Part shown: positions 49,136 through 61,323 of the stretch, one piece after another
Numbering within the stretch: position 1 is the stretch's first letter
How the letters are laid out: each line of letters starts with the position of its first letter
Assembly (NCBI GenBank): GCA_016630905.1
Contig: WBMQ01000003.1
Coordinates: 1,612,001 to 1,676,000, forward strand
DNA length: 64,000 bases
Source: Capillidium heterosporum
Taxonomy: Eukaryota; Entomophthoromycota; Entomophthoromycetes; Entomophthorales; Capillidiaceae
Direction of reading: 5' to 3'
Translations under genes and position numbers: made by a program
Notes under the pieces: generated by a model
What the model was told of the DNA's origin: nothing
Database searches by the model: none
The model's input: the letters and a program-made list of their open reading frames with translations, nothing else

Positions 49136-51790
49136 TGTGAGTTTAAGTTGAAATACCTATGTTTTGTAGAGAAGTGATGCGGGCAGGTATTTATATAGTT
49201 TTGCAAACTTACTTGTTTTAGCCGCTTTGTGGTTTTTAGTCCAATGTCTCACATTAGATATACCTATAGGTCGTAGATATTTTAAGCTTTGAGTTGTTGA
49301 GTAGGATACTTGACTAATTTCCATAAATTACTTTAAATTGGCGAACCTCGAATAAGGTATCTCTGGAAATTTTCGTAAAAAATATACATCTATTTATAAA
49401 GTGGTTTAGAGTGCACGCATTTCAAAGTTTATTAGTGGTGGATAGCCTACCAGAAAAGAATATACCGTTCCATGCTTTGAAATCCAGCTTATAGCTTAGA
49501 TGTACTGTTCACAAGCTAAAGAACTTTTCCAAATTCCTTTTAGAAAACCACGAGTCCTCAGGTATAATATAGGTATAATATCCTCGAGCGAATGAAGTAT
49601 ACGATTAGGTTGGATCACGTATACTGTGTTGTAGGGTAGTTAAATTGGAAATAAGATAATTCAATTTTTTTACTTAACAAGAAAGCTAGTTACTTTTTAT
49701 AGGCGGAAATCTTCTAAATAAGTATATTTTTTAGGAAAATGGCATAGTTGCAAAATAGGCACTTGTAATGGAAGGACTATGACATATATATATTTAAGCA
49801 CAGCAGGGGTATGTTTCACTTTTATATATTCCAATAAAGAGATTGTAACTCCCTGTCGATGCACTATGCGATATCTCTCGTTTCACAATCAATGAGGACC
49901 TCTGGTCATTTACACCTGGTCCACTGATTCGATAAAGTATCGGGTTACGTACTGCAACAGAGAATAAATAATGATATCTCCATTTATGTATAGGGCATAG
50001 TCTATAATATCCCCTATCTCGATTATTAACCTCGCCCCAATCCCACTATAACCAAACAATCTATAATTTTCAGTTGTGTTGGCGCTATTCCTTTAATTGA
50101 CGACAAGTTCTTCCCAAAATATAGGCTGAGCTACCTTGCCAATTAACTACCAATTCGATGCCGCCCTGCTACCATTTAGACCAGCGAATATATATATATT
50201 TTGAATGATTTCATTTATACTATAAATATATTTACTGAAACATATATTTGGCCGTAATCTTCAAGTTCAAGTTGTTAAAGAAAAACCCATTTAGTAGTGT
50301 GTACTATTCCTAAACAATTGTGTTGTAGCTACATGATCTGCCGTTCTTTCGTGGTATAGTAAGCTTGATTGATCAAAGTGGTAGTTGGTAGCTTATACTT
50401 AAAAGTATGACAGATCTACTGAAGAATAGTAAAAATATAAATGCTTCAGTATAACAGGCCAGAAATACAGGTCATTTAACATATATAGGCTTATCTTACA
50501 TTACTAATACAAAATAAAAGTTGTAATTGGAATGTATTCGATATTAGTGTTATGTATAGTGTCAAATATATCTTGCAAGACATATAATTTATAAAAAACT
50601 TACAACTGTACCAAATAGCCGTAGTAGATTTAAGGCTGGATTTGTAAATGATTTAAAAATATAGATACTCCCATAAGGTCTATATTGATGTGCTAATGTA
50701 TCGAATAGCTACTATAGTTTTCATAATACTATACTAATTAAGTATATTTACTATAATAGTAAGCGCCTGTGCGAAAATTCTGATATACTGATAAAGTTGC
50801 TATAGGTACACGTCCTTTAATATTTCATCCAGGTTACTAACACAGGTTTTGGTTATTTAACTTTAGCTTGCAAAGTAATTTTTTCTATATATAGGTAAAT
50901 GTCTATTTACTGTTCAAGGTATGGTTCGCCACCACCATTATAAATCTATCAGTAGCCAACCGTAAGCCTTTCAGACTATCGCCCAGTGTCTCTCACTTGA
51001 GATATTTACTATCTATATATCATTAGCAAAATTTTCACCGCTTTAATTTAAACTTTGTTATGGATGCTCAATTTGGCCAAAGCCTTTTTACCAACTTAGA
51101 ACCTTTAAGTCTATTCCCGTCTATCTAGCAACTACCTAACTTATGCTAGATAGATCAGCGGCACTTTGATAGCAATAAGTACTTTTTAGTCATTTAAGAT
51201 AGCCAGGGTAACCGTTGGGGCGAATCTACTGAATGGCCAAGTCCAATTGCAGCCCAATCTACCTATATTCGAAGCTTAAAATTGATTGTAGTAAGCCAAA
51301 GTAAATGGGATGCAGTAATCGAACTAGCTATATGATTGGATATAAAAGCATATAAAAATTGTCATACCAAGGTGGTAATGCAAGTTTTCAATTGCTTCAA
51401 GGGGCTTCAGATAGGCAATCGAACACCAATAGGTAAACATTTGTAGATATCGTGCTTCATTAATACAAAGAAAAATGAGGGATTTATCTTTATTTTTAAT
51501 ATATGTAGATCCACAGACCGCTATCCCACTAAACTCTAAGCTTTTGCAAACTTTAGCCTTGTAGAGCAAAATTCCACCTGAAAATAGGAAGCGGGAATTA
51601 AAAAGTAAAAAAGGATGTCGAACCTGTGATAATCGGCTATCTCGCCAAATAATAGCTTCAAATTGATTATATATATAAAGCCGGTTGGTTATTAGTCGCT
51701 GGCTAGTGGGCTCAACTAACACCTATGTTGAAAAAAGTTAGTTACAGGTGGAAATTAACTCTGTAGACAAGTAGATAGACAAAATTAGAA
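49136..51790. other. Intergenic, no gene recognised
   Basis: 2.6 kb of AT-rich sequence. A GTG-led minus-strand frame at 51722-51324 was considered and not accepted. Confidence 0.35.
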
Positions 51791-52224
51791 ATGGCCGGTA
51801 AGCTAATTGATTACTTGACAGCAGGTTCCAATAGTTTCCAGACTAAGAAAACTACAGTGGTGTTTGTAACTTCAGCTGATTACCAGTGAATCCCAGAAAG
51901 GATATATCCACAGTTCAAGTGTACAGTATTCCTTTACATAAACTTGCCCATCTACTTCAGCTTAGATTGAACCACGACTCCAAACATTTAGTGGCCCTGG
52001 ATCCGATTACAGGCGTAGAATTGAATGGTTACAGCCTGTTTCAGTTCCCACGAACATCTTCAAAATTTGGTAGTAAGCTATTGCCTTTGGGGACTCAGTT
52101 TTCGGTACATTTAGGTAGAAAAATCGGTACTTTTGATGTATGCTTCGGAAAATTGGTAGTCATTGGTGATGCAGGAAACTTGAAAGGTTGGCATGTTTCA
52201 CAGGCTGAAAAGGGTAAGCTTTAA
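51791..52224 (+). CDS. Unresolved small gene (two frames)
   Basis: An ATG at 51791 opens 32 codons (MAGKLIDYLTAGSNS...) ending at TGA 51887-51889. From about 51886 a different frame is open for 112 codons with a folded-protein look (VQVYSIPLHKLAHLLQLRL...DPITGVELNGYSLFQFP...GTFDVCFGKLVVIG). Joining them needs a net -1/+2 change or an intron I cannot identify. Two successive +1 steps at TGA 51887 and then at the TAA about 18 codons later would also connect them. No family recognised. Confidence 0.35.
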
Positions 52225-52698
52225 AAGTAAATACGAAGGTTAGGTAAGTTATTGGAACTAAAGTAGCTATTACTAAAATATATAACTTTACTTCTAGAAA
52301 TACTTATTAAGAAAAAGCTTATGCTTTAAACTGTACTTTCAAACGAACCAGTCCATCAATATTGACAACTATCAAGTCCTTTAAAATAATAAAACTGGTA
52401 TACTCAGTTGAGTTAAAATAAGCTTGATAACCATGCCTTTGAATTGATCGATTTAATGTATAGAGTCATCGCTTATTAGTTTTGTAACCACATTTATAAT
52501 GGTAAATTTCAAATTTAACTTATTGGCATTTATATCACTAGAAAACTCAGGTTAAAAGCTAAATATGCAAGTTAATTTGAAACGCTTTTATTGCAATAGA
52601 AAGAGTTATAAATATGATATTAGAAAGATAGGCCTAGCCCACCAAATTAAAGAGTGAAATTAAAGTCCAACCAGCTCACTTAGAGTAAGAATAAAATG
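52225..52698. other. Intergenic, convergent 3' ends
   Basis: Spacer between the unresolved plus-strand gene and the minus-strand pseudokinase; nothing recognised. Confidence 0.35.
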
Positions 52699-54060
52699 CT
52701 ACTTGAGGGAGGGGTTACGTACCAAAGCTGTAGAAGTTGAGTTTTTGGAGTCAGTTGGGCTGGCTGATATGCCCAACTGAGTAAACAACCCCAAATTGAA
52801 TATCCGCTTCGAATGCGAAGATATAGGTTCGTGGGTGCTGTTTGTGGTGAACCAAGGGTGTTCCAAAGCCTGCTTAGCGGTAGGTCTGGCACAGTCCTGA
52901 TTCAATAGCAGCTGAGCCAGTAAGTTGCGAGCTAAGGGTGACAGCTCACTACATTTGTTCTGCCTCACTTCCATAAACCCATCCGAATCCAAACTCCCTT
53001 TGCGGTTCAGTTTGGAGCATCTACGGTCGTCACCACACGTACAGCTGATATCCGAATCCATAGAGCTACCGGTATGGCTTACATTGGGGTACTCGCCACT
53101 CAAAAGTAAATGGGATATGACACCTAGGCTCCATATGTCGGCTGCTTGACCATATCGTGACCCCATTCGAATTTCGGGTGCTGTAGTGGCGATCTGATGG
53201 ATCCTACGTAACTTTTGCTCTTCGTTGAGGCCTTCTTCAGTCTCAGGGATGGGGGGACGTAAGCGGTTGCCTTCGTACCTACCAATCATCACCGTCTTGT
53301 GGTGCGAACGGTAAAACAATGAGTTCAATGACAAGTCCCCGTGCGTGATGCCGTGTTCGTGCAAGTAGTTCAACCCCAGTAAAATCTGGTGGATCCAGCC
53401 TTTGACCAAAGTCTCAGTATAGGGGGCGTCAATGTGCTGGATGGCGGTCGTCAGCAGTTGGATGTCGTCGTGCAGCACGTAGATGAAGTAGAGGTGGGTG
53501 TCGTCATCGTAGATGCTTTTAAGGGGCATCAAGTTGTGGTGATAGACTTTGCGTAGGATAGCGATTCTTGATTGGATGTCCTGGATACAGATCTGAGGGG
53601 CAATAAAGTTGGCCTTTGCGTGCTTTTTCAAGCCATAGTGCTTATGATGGTGACCGTCGTGGTGATGGTCGTGATGCTTCTCCCTTTTCTCGTGGTGCCA
53701 GAATCGAAAGTCGTACCTGTGATCATGGCTGTGCTCGAACCCGTCCGCCTTGTGATCGTGCTTCAAGTCGTGCTTATGGTCATGTTTGTGATCAAAATGG
53801 TGAAGGAAGTTGTAAAAGGCTTTAAAATGATGTCTATGGTCGTGATTGTGTTCGATGATGATCATACCGGTAGCTTGCTCCAAACTGGTGTTGAACATGA
53901 CTTTGGGTTTATCCTCCAGGTCTTTGTCCCCACTCTCTGAGGTCCTGGCTGCTAGATTCTCCTCCCATTCTACTGGGTGGTAGATCTCCTGCATGGGGTT
54001 GCAGTGTAGTTTGAGGGTTGCAGGTAGGTGGATTCCCATCAGGTGCATTGCTTTTTTCAT
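52699..54060 (-). CDS. Pseudokinase with histidine-rich insert
   Basis: A 453-residue intronless paralogue of 31730-32773. The N-terminal block (MGIHLPATLKLHCNP) and the kinase C-lobe are shared: HGITHGDLSLNSLF, MIGRYEGNRL in place of DFG, TTAPEIRMGSRYGQAADIWS and ARPTAKQALEHPWF. As in the paralogue, HRD is HGD and DFG is YEG, and the normal ATP-lysine is not visible, so catalysis is unlikely. Between the N-terminal block and the lobe (about residues 90-145) is a His/Asp/Lys-rich stretch of repeated HDHKHD-type units, with about 30 histidines, where kinases normally carry strands 1-3. Such a stretch could bind Zn, Ni or Cu. The start is the first ATG, with TATAAAT 38-44 nt upstream (54098-54104). 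Confidence 0.85.
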   Translation of the reverse strand: MKKAMHLMGIHLPATLKLHCNPMQEIYHPVEWEENLAARTSESGDKDLEDKPKVMFNTSLEQATGMIIIEHNHDHRHHFKAFYNFLHHFDHKHDHKHDLKHDHKADGFEHSHDHRYDFRFWHHEKREKHHDHHHDGHHHKHYGLKKHAKANFIAPQICIQDIQSRIAILRKVYHHNLMPLKSIYDDDTHLYFIYVLHDDIQLLTTAIQHIDAPYTETLVKGWIHQILLGLNYLHEHGITHGDLSLNSLFYRSHHKTVMIGRYEGNRLRPPIPETEEGLNEEQKLRRIHQIATTAPEIRMGSRYGQAADIWSLGVISHLLLSGEYPNVSHTGSSMDSDISCTCGDDRRCSKLNRKGSLDSDGFMEVRQNKCSELSPLARNLLAQLLLNQDCARPTAKQALEHPWFTTNSTHEPISSHSKRIFNLGLFTQLGISASPTDSKNSTSTALVRNPSLK

Positions 54061-54097
54061 TTTATCAGAAGTAAGAGTAGCCAAGCTCGAACTTAAG

Positions 54098-54104
54098 ATT
54101 TATA
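54098..54104 (-). promoter_or_regulatory. TATA box of His-rich pseudokinase
   Basis: TATAAAT read on the minus strand, about 40 nt before the ATG at 54060. Confidence 0.4.
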
Positions 54105-55928
54105 GCGCCCAAATGCAGTTTAGGGGAAGTCACAGGTTGCAAAGGGTAGGGAGATCAAAATTTCAAGACTTTCTTGTCAATACATTCAGTAGCCCCTATA
54201 GATTTTAAATTAAATTAACTTTTTACTCGCATTTTGGTACTGGACAACTGTTCGTAAAAAAGATTGTTATTGCAAAGGCAGTCTCGAATATCACTATATT
54301 TACCTCCTAACACAGAAAGATAGTAATTTGTCCATAGATTTTCTTATTGACCCATTAAGTTCAATAATACACTTCTAATATAGTAAGGGTTCAGATATTT
54401 GATATCCTTTTCCCTGCCTATTTTCAAAGTGGTATTTCACGATTCGCTATATGTAAAACTGATAATTGGTAAATGCGAGTCTAGTTTGGTTCTATGAATA
54501 ACACATGCTCCTAACTAGACTGCATCAGTCTAGGACAGGCATATAGGGTACATGCATCGAATATACATCTTTATTAATTCGATACGTATATCAACTTTCA
54601 ACGAATCTGAAGTGCTGAGTCAATTTTTCAACTACGGAGTTGAAAACCAATGTAAACTTGGTTACCTACTCCCTAACATTCCGATTCCATGTTAGATATA
54701 TTTAGCTGAAATGTAGGCGCCGTAATACGCTACCTGTTAACTACTATCTCTCCTTTAAATGTAGGGTATATGTACTTGATATGTCGAAAATTTCCACTTA
54801 TAAAACTTTCGATCCTGCTAAGGTAAATGCAAACTTTCGATAGACTTTCATGGCAGGTGGAATCCAACTTAGTTTAAAGGAGGTCCCGCCTTGAAACCTA
54901 TGGGTAAACCTAGACTACTAAGTGGCTATAAAACTTTGGTTTTGAATCGTATTATAGATTGAAATGCTGGAGTGGAGTGTAGTTTTATAGCTTTCTGGCG
55001 CGGAAAATTAAGCTTGCCAAAATCCACCCAGCTGTCATCAAATACTATTGGACAGTTGCCTTAGTTTGACAAATTAACAGGCTTGTTACGAAGGAATCAT
55101 AGGCATTCTCCAATAAAACAACTCTAAAGCTGAACAGGACTAAGGTAGGACTACCCCCAAATCTATAATGGATCACAAGGAAAGTACAAAAATCGACAAT
55201 CGAAATCCATGCTCTCCTATAGTTGACATGTTTGGTTAACCTTTAGTATTTTGTATCTTTTAGATCATCGAGATATCCCTTTAGATGAGCCGGGTAATGT
55301 ATTTAGATTATTTATAAACGAGTATACGCTTAAGATATCAATATATATAAGATGTAAATTTGGAATTAAAATTTCTAATATAGTTATACTATACATTAAT
55401 TAATTAAAAAACACCGTCCTAGTCATTTTTAGCTATACTATAGATACATTTACTGATGAAATTAGATTTAAGATCGGGTAGTTGTATATTTGAAAGACCT
55501 GTCTTTTGTTTGGAATTTTGGATGGATTTTCAGATTTGGAGCTTGATCCCAAACTCAAAGAATGAAATAGAAAACATCTTCAAGGTTGAAGTTCCATATG
55601 GTAATGTTCTGTAGAAATCAAAGGTGTCTTATTTACATATCAATTGATACCGCTGAATCTAAAAGAAGAATCTCAAGTCATCATAAATATCTTTTAAGCT
55701 ACAATAACATCCTATATTCAAGTATAGACCTAGCAAAAAGTATGTACACAAAGTTGCAAAGAGACTAAACTTGCAAACAAACAATCCTTTAGATGCATCT
55801 AAATATTGGTAATCCAATTGAAATAACGTCAGTTGTTTATTAAAAGCCTTAGCTTTCAATAAAAACCGGAATATCTTCTCAATAAGCCACTCCATCTACC
55901 CATTCATCAACAGTGCCATTCTGGATAC
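54105..55928. other. Intergenic, no gene recognised
   Basis: AT-rich; no coherent gene. A minus-strand frame at 55895-55659 follows the end of the DONSON gene and could be read after an alternative splice, but it has no conserved feature. Confidence 0.35.
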
Positions 55929-58655
55929 TTACATCTCCCTAGGCCAAATAAATTTCTTCCGTTTATATCGAAACCCAGCCACGTAATTATGTACCAGTAC
56001 AAAATTTGTCGTTTCAAATCCTTCACCAGCATCACTACATTTTTCATCAGGTTTAGGTACCATCTTGTCGTCCAGCATCCATCGACCGTACAGCGCACAG
56101 GTACTCTCGTTGATTTGAGTTTCCAGATCAAACTTGAATTCCCCATTCTCCTCTTTAAAGTGTCCAACCTGACAGATCAAGCTAATAAAACTGTAGAGTG
56201 CCGTAGGTAGGATGATACCTTCCACCTTAACTTCGTAACACTCTTTATGATAGGTAGTATCAGCGTCAAAGGAATCAATTTCCAACTGAGTGGTTGTAGG
56301 TTCTTTGTACCAAAATTTTGGTAATACTACTTTGGAATTCAGGAATCGGACTGGTGAAATCAGACTTGGGAGGCTGACGATATGCTGCCTTACATTGGGG
56401 TTCGTCCACCGCTTCAAATAGTCGTACAACTTATTGACGTTCTCCCCTTTGATCATCAGCCTCTGTTCTTTGGGTGGGTCCAAGCCACGTGCCGTCGAAT
56501 CACAGTAGTACATCACATTCTGGGTAACTTCTTCCGAATTCTCGACGTAAGTATATTTTACACCCATGTTACGTAACGTGTTGGCAAGATCCAAGCTGGA
56601 GTCTTTGACGTAGACCATAGCTATCAAACTATTTACCTCGGTATCAGCTCCAGCTGAGCTTTGCAATACCTTTTGAATTTTAGTGGACAGGAAAAGGACG
56701 GTACATTCTACGTTGATGTAGTAGAAGTAGGGGCAGGCCTCCTTCAAAAATAATTGAAAGAGGTTGTCGAAGCCGACTTTCCACAGACTTTCTTGCTCGT
56801 CAAAATGCTGGGCTACCCCGGTTCCACCTCCAAAACTCAATCGCTTGGAAGTGCCTCGTCGAGAAGCTAACGCGTTGAAGATAGTATCGTACTGTGCTTT
56901 TGTATACTTCATCGGTCGACCTGGTTGAGGTAGTTGATAGGTGATCAACTGCCCATACAGATTCGCCTAAATTCCGTCAGTACAGGAAACCTAGAATAAA
57001 TAGTTTACCAGAATCGTGTTCGGTGAATCCCATGTAGCTTCGAGGTGGGGATAGGCCTTAACCCTCTCGTAAATGTTAGTTTGGAAGTTGTGAATCGGTT
57101 GGATCGGGTTGGCAAGTGCCATAAGCTCGGCACCACCATACTTGTTCTCAGCGTTTAACCCCAAGAAATTCAAAGAAAAGGTCGAGGTAATTGTTAACCC
57201 ATCTTTAATCGTAAAATCCACGGGGATTTCCTTTGATTTTTGGAAGATGGGTTTCCCTGAGAACTTATCCCGGTCCTGTTGGTCAAGTTGTTCCTTCTGA
57301 CTCTGTTGAAACTCAAGTAGCTCCAGTTCGTCTAAATTTAAACTATAAATACTGTATTACAGGAATCAAAGCAAAATACCCGCTTGACGCTTCAGCTCTA
57401 TAGTTTTTGCAATAACCTAAGACAGTGATGAGATTAGTATAAAGGTGAAGCATACAATAGAATACGTTGTTGTCGATACCCAAAATAGCATCTCTACGGT
57501 TGAGTGCCACTTTAAAAAACTCGTCTCCACTTGAATCATAATCCTCATCTGAGCCCTCTCCGCTAGCTGTAAACTCATCGGATGGGGTTACATCACCATC
57601 ACCATGTCCAGGTCGAAAATATCTGTGATCTTCGTATCGCATCCGACTTAGATCTTCACTTATCGTTTTAACAAACTCGCCAGCTCGATCCAGAGCCTCG
57701 GCCTTCTCCTTGTAGAATTCATCAACTATAGGATCGTCCGGCTAATAAACTTAGTATGAAAATAAAGACTAATGTTTACCCTGATACGCTTACGTTGTTC
57801 GATATAATCCTCATTTAAAAGCCGAAAGCACTTGCTTGTCTTCTTGTACTCCACGTTACCTTGTAAAGTTGATAACCCAGCTCGCTTACTTTGAAATATG
57901 GGATCACTCAACATCCTTTTGGCATCCGGCTTTAAAGAGGAAAGGTTGGAGAAGTCTAGTCGAATGGAGGTTTGAGAGGTATCCAAGTCCTGTTGAGTCG
58001 AATACATTTCATCTACTGGATCTTCTTCGGGTAGCAGTGTCGATATCGTACTTTGTTGTGACATTTGACTGTAGCAACTGCTACTTCTAACGGGGACAGG
58101 TCGTAATGTCGGTGCTAAATTGTCGCTTTGATTTCTAGATAAGAAAGATAAGTCGAGATGCCTCTTGTCCAAAAAATTGGTGGCCTCACATCTTTTTTCG
58201 CTACTTTTACCAAATTTAGATTCAAAGTCATCAAGTTGCTTTATTTTAGATCTTATATTTAGGTTGTGGTAGTAGTTGGTTGCCTTGCGATACTCGGTCC
58301 TGTTTCTAAACCTTTCAAGTAGAGTTGTGGGCTCAATAGTGTACTTTGTAGTTTGGCTGAAGTGGTGGTTGACTAATCGACTGAAGTCTTGAGCCATGTA
58401 TCTAAGTTTCAACCTCTCCTTTTGCTCTTTAAATTTCTATGGTGTACAAATAGACGTATAAATAAAATTAACAAGAAAAAATAGTACCTTGTACTTTTCT
58501 GCTCGATTTTCACCTAAATACTGAACTGAGTCGAAAGTTTGACTAGGTGAAGTACATAAAATTTCATCCTCATCTTCAATTATTTTTGTGTTGGTATTGG
58601 TAGCGGATCTATGGCTTCGGTTTCTATTATTTTTGTTGTAGTGATCATTGGACAT
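55929..58655 (-). CDS. DONSON-like replication protein
   Basis: Five exons (58655-58488, 58436-57780, 57741-57380, 57342-57009, 56966-55929; introns 51, 38, 37 and 42 nt) encode 852 residues with all phases consistent. The C-terminal half follows the order of motifs of animal and plant DONSON, a factor for CMG helicase assembly: EIPVDFTIKDGLT, LYGQLITYQLPQP, a core of ACPYFYYINVECTVLF, LDLANTLRNMGVKYTYV, RLMIKGENVNKLYDYL, LPSLISPVRF and EVKVEGIILPTALYSF. The N-terminal 400 residues are charged and probably disordered, with an acidic Ser-rich patch. The last codon is followed by a possible donor (AT|GTAAGT), so a slightly different C-terminus is possible. The assignment rests on recalled motif order, not on an alignment. 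Confidence 0.75.
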
Positions 58656-59921
58656 TGGAACTTCTAGCAATCTATGGGTCGGGGTATTGAAAGAGATGCT
58701 GGATTTCCAAAAATTTTAGGATAGCTGAGCTAAATAGCTGAAACGTCGTTTCATTAATTTGCTGCAAATGACTACGCATTAATGACGCAATCAAACTTGA
58801 AAAGCACTACCATCTGTTGTAAAGCTAAGGTCCTAAATTAAAGAGCTTGATTGAAAAGACTAGGTCTAGTTCGACTAGAAGCCTTGTTTGGATCAGAGTT
58901 TTATAGAGAAGCAAAGTGTTGGATGAGAATCCTAACAGATTCTATGGAGATGAATTGGATAGTGTACCATCATGTTAATTGCATCTTTTAAATAAAGTTT
59001 GTGCCCTGTAAAAACACCAGCAACTGCAAGTGTTTATAAATTGATATATAGGCAGGTCTATTATATTTATAAGGGATTAAAGCATAAGAAATACTAGGAA
59101 CCAAAGCAACAATCAACAGAGGCTGTAAAGAAGTTGCTGGTTTTCAATATACTGCTATATACATCCAATTCTTTTGCAAGTATGTTATTATAGTATGATG
59201 CCTTTCAAAGATTTCGATAGTATAATTGGTATGCAAAGAAAATTGATAACTTGCTAATATTTATTGATCAGTACTATAGGATATGGCTTATAGCATTGAG
59301 CTTAGCTACAAAACAATCAGCAAAACATTTCATGTGCGTAATAAATTATTTGCTAGCGTTGTACAATTAAATAAGGATATGCATTTGTACTAAATTTTGA
59401 ATTGGTTTTATAAAGTAAACCTATAAATCTTAGTTCAACTATGTGACCTTTATAGGCTTCCAAAAAATTTAAAAGAACAGACGCCTATATTACTTTCGTT
59501 TGCCTAACAAAACATTTAAATGTATTATATTTATCAATATCTATCTTAGCCTTTATTATACTGACATTTGGAAATAGAAGTTTACAGTGTAACATGATCT
59601 CAATAATTTTTACAGCTTTTCAAATGTAAAGCGTATATAGACATATAAGTATGATGCTTCTAAATCTAATTTAGATAAAATAGAATAACTATCAAAATGT
59701 TCTTGCAAAACTAAAAGGAAAATTCACTTACCGATCCTTCAATTTATCAACAACTCAATTTATTTAAGCTTTATTGCTAAGTTCGATCTCAAAATACAAA
59801 TATATATAAATATGTATTTATTCGTGCATAATTCTAGCTATTAACTCACCATACTTTACTTTTGTTTCCTCCTAAAATAATTTACCAAAAAAGTAAAAGA
59901 ACATCAGTACTTCAACCATCT
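58656..59921. other. Intergenic, no gene recognised
   Basis: AT-rich region between DONSON and HAUS1; nothing recognised. Confidence 0.35.
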
Positions 59922-61050
59922 TTAAAAAGCTACCAGTTCCAGCTGCAACTTCTCTACTTGAATAGCTGCAAGTTGGTAATCCGGCGGTAGCTCACTATAG
60001 CAGTTCAAGTTCCGGTTCACATCCTCCAGCAGTTTGGTGTTCAAATCGATCTGTTGAATAAGCTGGGTCAAGTTACTGAAACTTACATTTTCGAAATCTA
60101 CATCAACTTTAGACTAAATTGTAGATTGTAAGTGCACTAGTTTTAAATACTTCAAGCTAGAAAAGGTACCTTTGCTAAATTTAGTCTAGCTTCGTAGTCG
60201 TCGGCCTTGGAGGCCAGGCTGGAGGTCTCCGAACTAAAGTTCAAAGTTTCGGTCATAAACTTGGACTTGTTCCGCTTGTAATCCATTATATGTCTAAAGT
60301 ACAAATTTGATTAAAAATGAAGAAAATTTTGAATCTACATGTCGAGGGTATCTTTTAGCTTATCCAATTTGGTCTCGATGCCTTTGAGCCGTTGTATTTG
60401 TAGGTTGAACTTTTGAGTTTGGTAGTTGAGCTCTAGGTGCTCCATCTTCTTCTCGTTTAATGCTAGCTTCAAACTGAACCGTTGGTTGAATTTAAATAAA
60501 TATATTAATGTGAAGAGAATTACTTGTTAAGGTCGAAGTTGGTTTCATTTAGATAGTTTGCAAGTTCGGTTAGAGCCTTTAAGTTAGACCGGAACTGGTT
60601 GTCCCAGCTCCTGGAACCGAAATTTATTTTATCCAATTGGTTATCGATCTTTTCACCTACTCAAGCTTAGCAACTTCAATTCACTACAAACAATTTAGAA
60701 TACTTACCTTCACTTTTAAATTGATCTACGAGGGTTCCACAAGCTTGATTAAAGTTGGTTAAATTACTACTCAACTGTTTGTAGTACTGAAATTGGAATA
60801 TCAAGTCGTCCAGAACACTTTCCTCCAGTTCGTAGCTGGGTACCTCACCTAAAACTTGTTGTAGCCAGGGCTCCACCTATTTATTGAAAAGAAACTGCCA
60901 TTAATAAGTTACCAACTTAGGTTAATTTTGAATTACTTTGTTCTTTACGGTCGCCAACTTTTCAAGTAATCCCGAGTTCAAGTCCATAGATAAATAGCTC
61001 TCACTTTCGTTGAAACTCTTGAAACTCTCATTAAAGGCATTTCTCTTCAT
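59922..61050 (-). CDS. HAUS1: Augmin subunit, HAUS1-like
   Basis: Six exons (61050-60937, 60876-60708, 60656-60524, 60473-60339, 60294-60170, 60113-59922) encode about 288 residues, the HAUS1 length (human 278). The N-terminus has the family pattern of a Trp-Leu start to the folded part (EPWLQQVLGEVPSYELEESVL), then long coiled coils, and the C-terminal ELPPDYQLAAIQVEKLQLEL block. Augmin recruits gamma-tubulin to spindle microtubules to make branches; fungal augmin is known from Aspergillus but is missing in Saccharomyces and Schizosaccharomyces. Exon 5 has one base too many: the frame reads TTG AAA CTT TAG (TAG 60236-60234) and must move +1 to continue as SSETSSLASKADDYEARL into exon 6. No other subunit is nearby. 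Confidence 0.7.
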
Positions 61051-61323
61051 ATCTGTTATTGTTGATAGAGATGATTTCCTTCAAGAATCAGCTTTGTAGC
61101 TATGTTCAGAATTATGACGTAAGTTATTTGAGATAAACTAGCAAGTATCGAAAATTTTTGAGTGTAATATATGTTATATTTGGATGTCTCTATTAAAAGA
61201 ATGTAAACAATATCTATCAATTTGATATATTATTAAGCACCTTTATTAACCAACCTATACTAGTATGATGGATATTTTATTCCAAGTACTTTATTCCAAT
61301 TGTAAAATTCCAAGCATCTTACA

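Noticed and set aside
51324-51722. 132-codon minus-strand open frame
   Set aside because: It begins with GTG, has no ATG near its start, no conserved motif and irregular composition; probably chance in AT-rich DNA.
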